Shown here in pieces: positions 7,791 through 11,202 of a DNA stretch of 11,202 nt. Positions within the stretch are counted from its first letter, which is position 1. The number at the start of each line of letters is the position of its first letter. This stretch comes from an uncultured Collinsella sp. (lineage in GTDB: Bacteria; Actinomycetota; Coriobacteriia; Coriobacteriales; Coriobacteriaceae): the NCBI GenBank assembly GCA_900544225.1, contig UQUD01000060.1, forward strand, positions 1 to 11,202, given 5' to 3'. The notes beneath the pieces are model-generated. The model was not told the DNA's origin and searched no databases. It saw nothing but the letters and a program-made list of their open reading frames with translations. A program made the translations under genes and the position numbers.

Positions 7791-7806
7791 GTACTTTTAA
7801 GTGTAC
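7791..7806. promoter_or_regulatory. Small palindrome ahead of the hydroxylase operon
   Basis: GTACTTTTAAGTGTAC contains GTAC ends and a nested ACTT/AAGT palindrome, 16-31 bp upstream of the FAD-subunit start. It could be an operator or part of a promoter. There is no further support. Confidence 0.2.
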
Positions 7807-7854
7807 CAAACGAGGGGCCGCACACCGTTTTAGGACAAAATCCACCCACCCATA

Positions 7855-7929
7855 CATAACTTGCGGTGATATACGGACTGATTAGCCGTTCTGGGACGCT
7901 AAACAGTCCGTATATCACCGCAAGTTATG
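7855..7929. repeat. 75-bp palindromic element with perfect 26-bp arms
   Basis: Arms 7855-7880 and 7904-7929 are exact reverse complements (26 of 26). After one A/A mismatch the pairing continues for 5 bp (TTAGC/GCTAA), leaving an 11-nt loop at 7887-7897. The arm contains TTGCGGTGATATACGG. The element is intergenic, between the gdhA terminator and the hydroxylase operon promoter region. It has no T-tract on either side, is unrelated in sequence to the 99-179 element, and looks like a mobile palindromic repeat. Perfect arms suggest recent insertion or a constraint on pairing. Confidence 0.8.
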
Positions 7930-7946
7930 AGGAGTCCTCCGGGATA

Positions 7947-7979
7947 GAAAAGGCTCCCAGCCAGAATGGCTGGGAGCCT
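7947..7979 (-). terminator. Intrinsic terminator of gdhA
   Basis: A perfect 13-bp stem AGGCTCCCAGCCA/TGGCTGGGAGCCT (7951-7963 with 7967-7979) with a 3-nt loop, followed on the minus strand by TTTT. It begins 26 bp past the gdhA stop and isolates gdhA from the hydroxylase operon. Confidence 0.92.
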
Positions 7980-8005
7980 CATCACATGCTATATCGAGCG
8001 AAGAT

Positions 8006-9361
8006 TTAGCAGACGCCCTGGGCGAGCATGGCGTCGGCGACCTTCAGGAAGCCGGCGATGTTGGCGCCCATGACAAAGTTGCCCTCCTCGCCGTACTCCT
8101 TGGCGGTATCGTCCACGTTGTGGAACATGCCGCGCATGAGCTGCTCGAGCTTGCCGTCGACCTCCTCGAAGGTCCAGGACAGGTGCTCGGCGTTCTGGCT
8201 CATCTCCAGGCCGGACACGAGCACGCCGCCGGCGTTGGCAGCCTTACCGGGCATAAAGGCGACGCCGTTCTCCTGGAAGTAGGTCGTGGCCTCGATGGTC
8301 GTGGGCATGTTTGCGCCCTCGCCGACCACCTTGCAGCCGTTGGCGACGAGCGCCTGGGCGTCCTCGAGCAGCAGCGTGTTCTCGCGAGCGCAGGGCAGCG
8401 CAATGTCGCAGGGCAGCTGCCACACGCCGCGGCCGTCGCCCTCGTGCCACACGGCGTTGGGCTTCTCGTCAACGTACATGGCGAGCGTAACGCCCTTGTC
8501 GTGGCCAGAGCGCTTCTTGTTGTAGACGTGCTCGAGCACGGTGTAGTCGATGCCGTCGGGATCCTCGACCCAGCCGTGGGTATCGGAGCAGGCCAGCACC
8601 TTGCCGCCGAGCTGAGAAACCTTCTGGACCGCGTAGATGGCGACGTTACCGGAGCCGTGAACGACGACGTTTTTGCCCTCGAAGGAATCGCCGCGGCTCT
8701 TGAGGTACTCGTCCACAAAGTAGGCCAGGCCGTAGCCGGTGGCCTCGGTACGGGCGAGCGAGCCGCCAAAGGAGAGGCCCTTGCCGGTGAGGACGCCGGT
8801 CCACTCGTTGGTCAGGCGCTTGTACTGACCGAACAGGTAGGCAACCTCGCGGCCGCCAACGCCCAGGTCGCCGGCGGGAACGTCGGTGTTGGGGCCAATG
8901 TGGCGATAGAGCTCGGTCATGAAGGACTGGCAGAAGTGCATGATCTCGTTGTTGGACTTGCCCTTGGGGTCAAAGTCGGAACCGCCCTTGCCGCCGCCCA
9001 TGGGAAGGGTGGTCAGGCTGTTCTTGAGGATCTGCTCCAGACCCAGGAACTTGAGCATACCCAGGGTGACCGTCGGGTTAAAGCGCAGGCCGCCCTTGTA
9101 GGGTCCAATGGCAGAGTTGAACTCGACGCGGTAGCCGCGGTTGACCTGGACCTTGCCCTGGTCGTCGACCCAGGGGACACGGAACATAACGATGCGCTCG
9201 GGCTCGACGAGGCGCTCAAGCAGGGCGGCCTCCTCGTACTCGGGATGGGCGTCGAGCGCCGGCTGGATGGTGCCGAGGATCTCGGTCGCGGCCTGGATGA
9301 ACTCAGGCTGCTCGGGATAGCGGGCCTTGAGCTCGTCGAGAACTTTCTGCGTGTAGCTCAT
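8006..9361 (-). CDS. gdhA: Glutamate dehydrogenase (NADP-type, hexameric)
   Basis: Interconverts 2-oxoglutarate plus ammonium and glutamate in the cytoplasm, linking nitrogen assimilation to central carbon. The 451-aa length matches the small hexameric (about 450 aa) class. Substrate-binding Lys89 is in PYKGGLRF, catalytic Lys125 in GGGKGGSDFDPKGKS, and the catalytic Asp165 in PAGDLGVGGRE. The nucleotide-binding turn GSGNVA is at 236-241, and SDTHG follows the second beta strand, as in NADP-linked enzymes. The start at 9361 is set by GGAGGA, 3 nt upstream; an ATG 16 codons earlier (9409) gives an N-terminal extension unlike the family and has no comparable ribosome binding site. It is a single-gene unit: a 257-bp gap upstream and a strong terminator downstream. 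Cofactor preference is inferred from overall family resemblance. Confidence 0.96.
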   Translation of the reverse strand: MSYTQKVLDELKARYPEQPEFIQAATEILGTIQPALDAHPEYEEAALLERLVEPERIVMFRVPWVDDQGKVQVNRGYRVEFNSAIGPYKGGLRFNPTVTLGMLKFLGLEQILKNSLTTLPMGGGKGGSDFDPKGKSNNEIMHFCQSFMTELYRHIGPNTDVPAGDLGVGGREVAYLFGQYKRLTNEWTGVLTGKGLSFGGSLARTEATGYGLAYFVDEYLKSRGDSFEGKNVVVHGSGNVAIYAVQKVSQLGGKVLACSDTHGWVEDPDGIDYTVLEHVYNKKRSGHDKGVTLAMYVDEKPNAVWHEGDGRGVWQLPCDIALPCARENTLLLEDAQALVANGCKVVGEGANMPTTIEATTYFQENGVAFMPGKAANAGGVLVSGLEMSQNAEHLSWTFEEVDGKLEQLMRGMFHNVDDTAKEYGEEGNFVMGANIAGFLKVADAMLAQGVC

Positions 9362-9618
9362 GCTTCCTCCAATTGATGGAAAAGAAAAGTGTCGTTCGAG
9401 GCGCCCCATGCGCCGCGAGCTTTATCGAGTATGGATAATATCGCACTGTTGCAGCAAAGTTTCGCATAAGCCGACGGGCGGATGTTTCGTTTTGATTACG
9501 ATGCAGGTAGAAGCGTTTTTGAGCACCCGACGCACAAATCGCGTGTTTCGAAGCTGTTTCGTCCACGTGTTCCAAGCCACCACATTGGGGACAGGCACCT
9601 TTGTGGTGATGTTGGTGG
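9362..9618 (-). other. gdhA upstream region
   Basis: 257 bp without a supportable gene. It should hold the gdhA promoter. On the minus strand a TTGCTG (9450-9455 region) with CATACT 18 nt downstream is the best pair, and TATTAT a few bases earlier is an alternative -10; neither is strong. A small hairpin GGCGC/GCGCC with a 5-nt loop (9400-9414) lies in the leader. A REP-like hairpin is at 9578-9608. Confidence 0.35.
9578..9608. repeat. REP-like hairpin sharing the GGGACAGG core
   Basis: A 7-bp stem CACCACA/TGTGGTG (9578-9584 with 9602-9608) encloses a 17-nt loop containing GGGGACAGGCACC. The core GGGACAGG also opens the arm of the 99-179 element. No T-tract follows on the minus strand, so a terminator for the gene ending at 9619 is unlikely. 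It is probably a single REP unit of the same broad family; that link is inference from a shared 8-mer and hairpin context. Confidence 0.45.
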
Positions 9619-10014
9619 TTAGAGGACGAGCTGATGGTAGTCGGCGGGGGTTATGCGGCCTTCGGTGGCAGCGCGGAAGGCGGCGAGTGCATCGCCCGAG
9701 AACGGCATGGCCCAGCACAGCCCACAGCCGGCGGTGATGGAGCCGGGCAGCGGCATGATGCGCCCGGGCACGCCGGCATCCAGGCACAGCTGCTCGCATT
9801 CCATCACATCGAAGGTGCTATCGAACGAAACGATGATCTTGCGTTCATGGTCGAGAGCATCACCGGACGGGCCTTCGCGGTGTGCATCGCGATACGCCGC
9901 GGCGGCCGCTTCCTCTTCCGCAGTATGTCCACAGCCACCGCAACCGCAGGTACAGGGTTCGGACCCGTCGCAAGTGCAAGGTTCTCCCGTGTCGGGACAA
10001 ATATCGTGAGACAT
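9619..10014 (-). CDS. Cys-rich DUF3343-like protein (putative Se/S carrier)
   Basis: A 131-aa protein. Residues about 59-131 resemble the DUF3343 / putative Se-S carrier family: a beta strand KIIVSFDST, a helix with CEQLC, then GVPGRIMPLPGSITAGCGLC, matching the family pattern of a PxPR-like turn followed by a GCG motif. The N-terminal extension is unusual: seven cysteines (6, 13, 15, 21, 23, 25, 28) in the first 28 residues, with EPCTC repeated twice, suggesting metal or chalcogen binding. An acidic, alanine-rich linker (about 31-57) joins the parts. There is no signal peptide or membrane segment. The ATG has GGAG 6 nt upstream and lies 15 bp past the mobA stop, so the two are probably co-transcribed. 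Location beside mobA, tRNA-Sec and selB supports a selenium-related role. Biochemical function is not known. Confidence 0.75.
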   Translation of the reverse strand: MSHDICPDTGEPCTCDGSEPCTCGCGGCGHTAEEEAAAAAYRDAHREGPSGDALDHERKIIVSFDSTFDVMECEQLCLDAGVPGRIMPLPGSITAGCGLCWAMPFSGDALAAFRAATEGRITPADYHQLVL

Positions 10015-10029
10015 GGCAACTCCAATCGT

Positions 10030-10662
10030 CTAGGCGAGTAACTCGGCCGCCGCAAACTCCTCGGGCGTATTGACGTTCTCGAAGCAGAGCGTCGAGCCGG
10101 TGACCGCGACAATCTGAGGCTCGTCCAAATACCCGGCGTTCACCCGGTCGATCAGGCAGCGGATTCGCTGACGGTCACCGGCGAGCAGCTCTTGGGCAAC
10201 CGGCGCACACGCGTCACGGCGCCAGACGGCGCAAAGCGGCTCAATCCCCCGCTCCTCGCGCGGCACGCACACGTCGAGAGCCTCGGCATCAACACGATCG
10301 GCAAGCGCACCGATGAGTTCCGGCGAGACAAACGGCATATCGCAGGCAACTATCGCCACGAGAGGCAGCCGAGCCGCAGCCAACGAGCTCGCGATGCCGC
10401 GCATTGCGCCCGCCGAGCCTTCAAGGTCCGCCACCACACGCGGCACCAGGCCGCCAAACGCGCGCTCCTCAAGATAGGCAAGCTCGCTGGGACGCGACGT
10501 CGTCACGACCAACTCGCCGGCAACTTGCGCCAGCCGACCCAGTACGCGTTCGATGAGCGGCTCGCCGCAAAACAACATCCGCGCCTTATCGCAACCCATG
10601 CGCGAGGACAGCCCACCCGCCTGGACGACACAAGAAAGATCGGCCCGTCTTACGGTAGTCAT
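10030..10662 (-). CDS. mobA: Molybdenum cofactor guanylyltransferase MobA
   Basis: Transfers GMP from GTP to molybdopterin-Mo, making the guanine dinucleotide cofactor used by DMSO-reductase-family enzymes such as formate dehydrogenase. The 210-aa protein has the nucleotidyltransferase signature QAGGLSSRMGCDK at 14-26, the metal-binding ACDMPF at 106-111, EPLCAVW at 141-147, and the C-terminal FENVNTPEEF at 194-203, all typical of MobA. The start at 10662 is chosen because GGAGGTG lies about 9 nt upstream. A longer reading would run back through the terminator and into tRNA-Sec, which is implausible, and the family signature sits 14 residues from this start as expected. The gene lies after the selB/tRNA-Sec terminator, so it likely has its own promoter. 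MocA (CTP-using) is an alternative in this superfamily, but the C-terminal motif favours MobA. Confidence 0.88.
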   Translation of the reverse strand: MTTVRRADLSCVVQAGGLSSRMGCDKARMLFCGEPLIERVLGRLAQVAGELVVTTSRPSELAYLEERAFGGLVPRVVADLEGSAGAMRGIASSLAAARLPLVAIVACDMPFVSPELIGALADRVDAEALDVCVPREERGIEPLCAVWRRDACAPVAQELLAGDRQRIRCLIDRVNAGYLDEPQIVAVTGSTLCFENVNTPEEFAAAELLA

Positions 10663-10725
10663 ACGGCAAAACACCTCCATCGGCACGTTCAAAACCCAAC
10701 GCACGGGATCAGTTACCGTAGACGG
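10645..10725 (-). promoter_or_regulatory. Inverted repeat enclosing the mobA ribosome binding site and start
   Basis: Arms 10645-10657 and 10714-10725 pair over 12 bp with one bulged base (TACCGTAGACGG against CCGTCTTACGGTA). The 3' arm in the transcript is within mobA codons 2-6. The 56-nt loop holds the Shine-Dalgarno sequence and ATG. A candidate promoter (TTGTAC at 10750-10755, 17-nt spacer, TGTCAT at 10727-10732) would start transcription near 10720, inside the 5' arm, so the repeat may act at the DNA level or not at all. Confidence 0.3.
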
Positions 10726-10750
10726 CATGACAGGCGACACGGCGGACCCG

Positions 10751-10809
10751 TACAAAAACAAAACAGCGCCTTTGCGGCACGCAGCAAGACCGCGAGCACA
10801 AAAGCGCTG
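10751..10809 (-). terminator. Terminator after tRNA-Sec (selB-selC unit)
   Basis: An 11-bp stem (10764-10774 with 10799-10809, one G-U pair) is followed on the minus strand by the T-rich run TTTTGTTTTTGTA. The 24-nt loop can fold further through GCGG/CCGC. It starts 8 nt past the tRNA CCA end, so it very likely ends the selB-selC transcript and sets mobA apart. Confidence 0.82.
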
Positions 10810-10817
10810 GTAGCGTA

Positions 10818-10914
10818 TGGCGGGAACGTATGTGAATCGAACACATCCAAGACGTTTTGCACGCCTCGCAACGGTTTTGAGGACCGCGGAGCCCACCGGA
10901 GCCCATCCGTTCCC
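10818..10914 (-). tRNA. selC: tRNA-Sec (anticodon UCA, selC)
   Basis: A 97-nt tRNA with encoded CCA and discriminator G. The acceptor GGGAACGG faces ACGTTCCC (seven pairs; the eighth position is G against A). The D-stem has 6 bp with a 4-nt loop CGGT, a hallmark of bacterial tRNA-Sec. The anticodon stem GCGGT/ACCGT encloses CCTCAAA, giving UCA to read UGA (position 10878-10880). The variable arm is an 8-bp stem with loop GCAAA. The T-arm is ATGTG, TTCGATT, CACAT. Position 33 is C rather than the near-universal U. It is charged with serine, converted by SelA, and delivered by SelB, whose gene ends 36 bp upstream. Together they show that this organism decodes UGA as selenocysteine. Confidence 0.96.
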
Positions 10915-10926
10915 AAGTGCGGAGGT

Positions 10927-10932
10927 ATTTTA
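10927..10932 (-). promoter_or_regulatory. Extended -10 element ahead of tRNA-Sec
   Basis: TGGTAAAAT on the minus strand gives TAAAAT (5 of 6) with the TGN extension, ending 12 nt before the tRNA 5' end. No clear -35 is seen, which extended -10 promoters can tolerate. It would allow tRNA-Sec transcription apart from selB. Confidence 0.45.
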
Positions 10933-10950
10933 CCAAACCGAGCAGCCGAT

Positions 10951-11202
10951 CTAGCGCAGGGACCTCAGGCCGCCGGCATCCTTGTCGAGCACCGTAAAGC
11001 GCACGGCATCCAGGTGCTCCAAGATGCTGATGGCACGTTTGCGCGACACACCGAGGGCCTCGCGTAGCACGCTCGTGGTGGCAGCGCCGCCGGCATCGGC
11101 GATGGCGGCGGCAACAAGCTCGCGCGCATGGGCCTCGGCGGCAGCGGACAGGGCAACGTCGCGCTCAACCTTAACGATCGAGCGGTTGAGCGAAAGCTCG
11201 CG
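10951..11202 (-). CDS. selB: Selenocysteine-specific elongation factor SelB, C-terminal part (cut by window edge)
   Basis: Only the last 83 residues are inside the window; the gene continues past 11202. They form the final winged-helix domain(s) of SelB, which bind the SECIS hairpin in mRNAs: a helix rich in alanine and acidic residues, then VLREALGVSRKRAISILEHLDAV, matching the recognition-helix pattern LGVSRK..I..LE.LD of the family, then a short wing and a stop (TAG) after SLR. SelB binds GTP and Sec-tRNA-Sec through domains that lie outside the window. The identification is reinforced by tRNA-Sec 36 bp downstream on the same strand. Confidence 0.88.
   Translation of the reverse strand, partial: RELSLNRSIVKVERDVALSAAAEAHARELVAAAIADAGGAATTSVLREALGVSRKRAISILEHLDAVRFTVLDKDAGGLRSLR

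Noticed and set aside
8120..9376. Plus-strand open frame opposite gdhA (418 codons)
   Set aside because: Antisense shadow of an intact glutamate dehydrogenase.
9619..10014. Metallothionein-like identity for the Cys-rich protein
   Set aside because: The N-terminal 28 residues would suit a metallothionein, but the C-terminal 70 residues fit the Se/S-carrier fold better and the protein is too long for a metallothionein.
10663..10896. N-terminal extension of mobA back to an ATG at 10896
   Set aside because: It would translate through the tRNA-Sec gene and its terminator. The family signature fits the start at 10662, which has a good Shine-Dalgarno sequence.

Overview
The window looks like a high-GC Coriobacteriia chromosome, most likely Collinsella. 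That placement rests on protein style, GC-rich codon use, the tig-clpP-clpX order and a selenocysteine/molybdenum gene set; no marker gene was compared, so genus level is an inference. Every gene I can support lies on the minus strand, so transcription runs from high to low coordinates.

Reading in the direction of transcription, the right edge (10951-11202) carries the C-terminal end of selB, followed after 36 bp by tRNA-Sec (anticodon UCA) and a strong intrinsic terminator. Next come mobA (molybdenum cofactor guanylyltransferase) and, 15 bp on, a small Cys-rich protein whose C-terminal half resembles the DUF3343 / putative Se-S carrier family. Together these form a selenium-molybdenum block: SelB and tRNA-Sec insert selenocysteine at UGA, MobA makes the guanine dinucleotide molybdenum cofactor used by enzymes such as Sec-containing formate dehydrogenase, and the small protein may handle selenium or sulfur.

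The central part (8006-9361) is a NADP-type glutamate dehydrogenase with its own terminator. A perfect 26-bp-arm palindrome follows. Next is a two-gene molybdenum hydroxylase operon (4030-7775): an FAD subunit, then a fused [2Fe-2S]/molybdopterin subunit that resembles the XdhD / selenium-dependent xanthine dehydrogenase clade. The operon ends in a clear terminator.

The left part is housekeeping protein quality control: tRNA-Leu(UAG), trigger factor (tig, probably starting at TTG), clpP and clpX. An 81-bp inverted-repeat element (99-179) lies past the clpX terminator. The distinctive feature of the window is the clustering of selenium and molybdenum functions, two of which (the fused hydroxylase and the Cys-rich carrier-like protein) may belong to a selenium-cofactor pathway distinct from selenocysteine. 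I did not find a wholly unknown multi-gene system.
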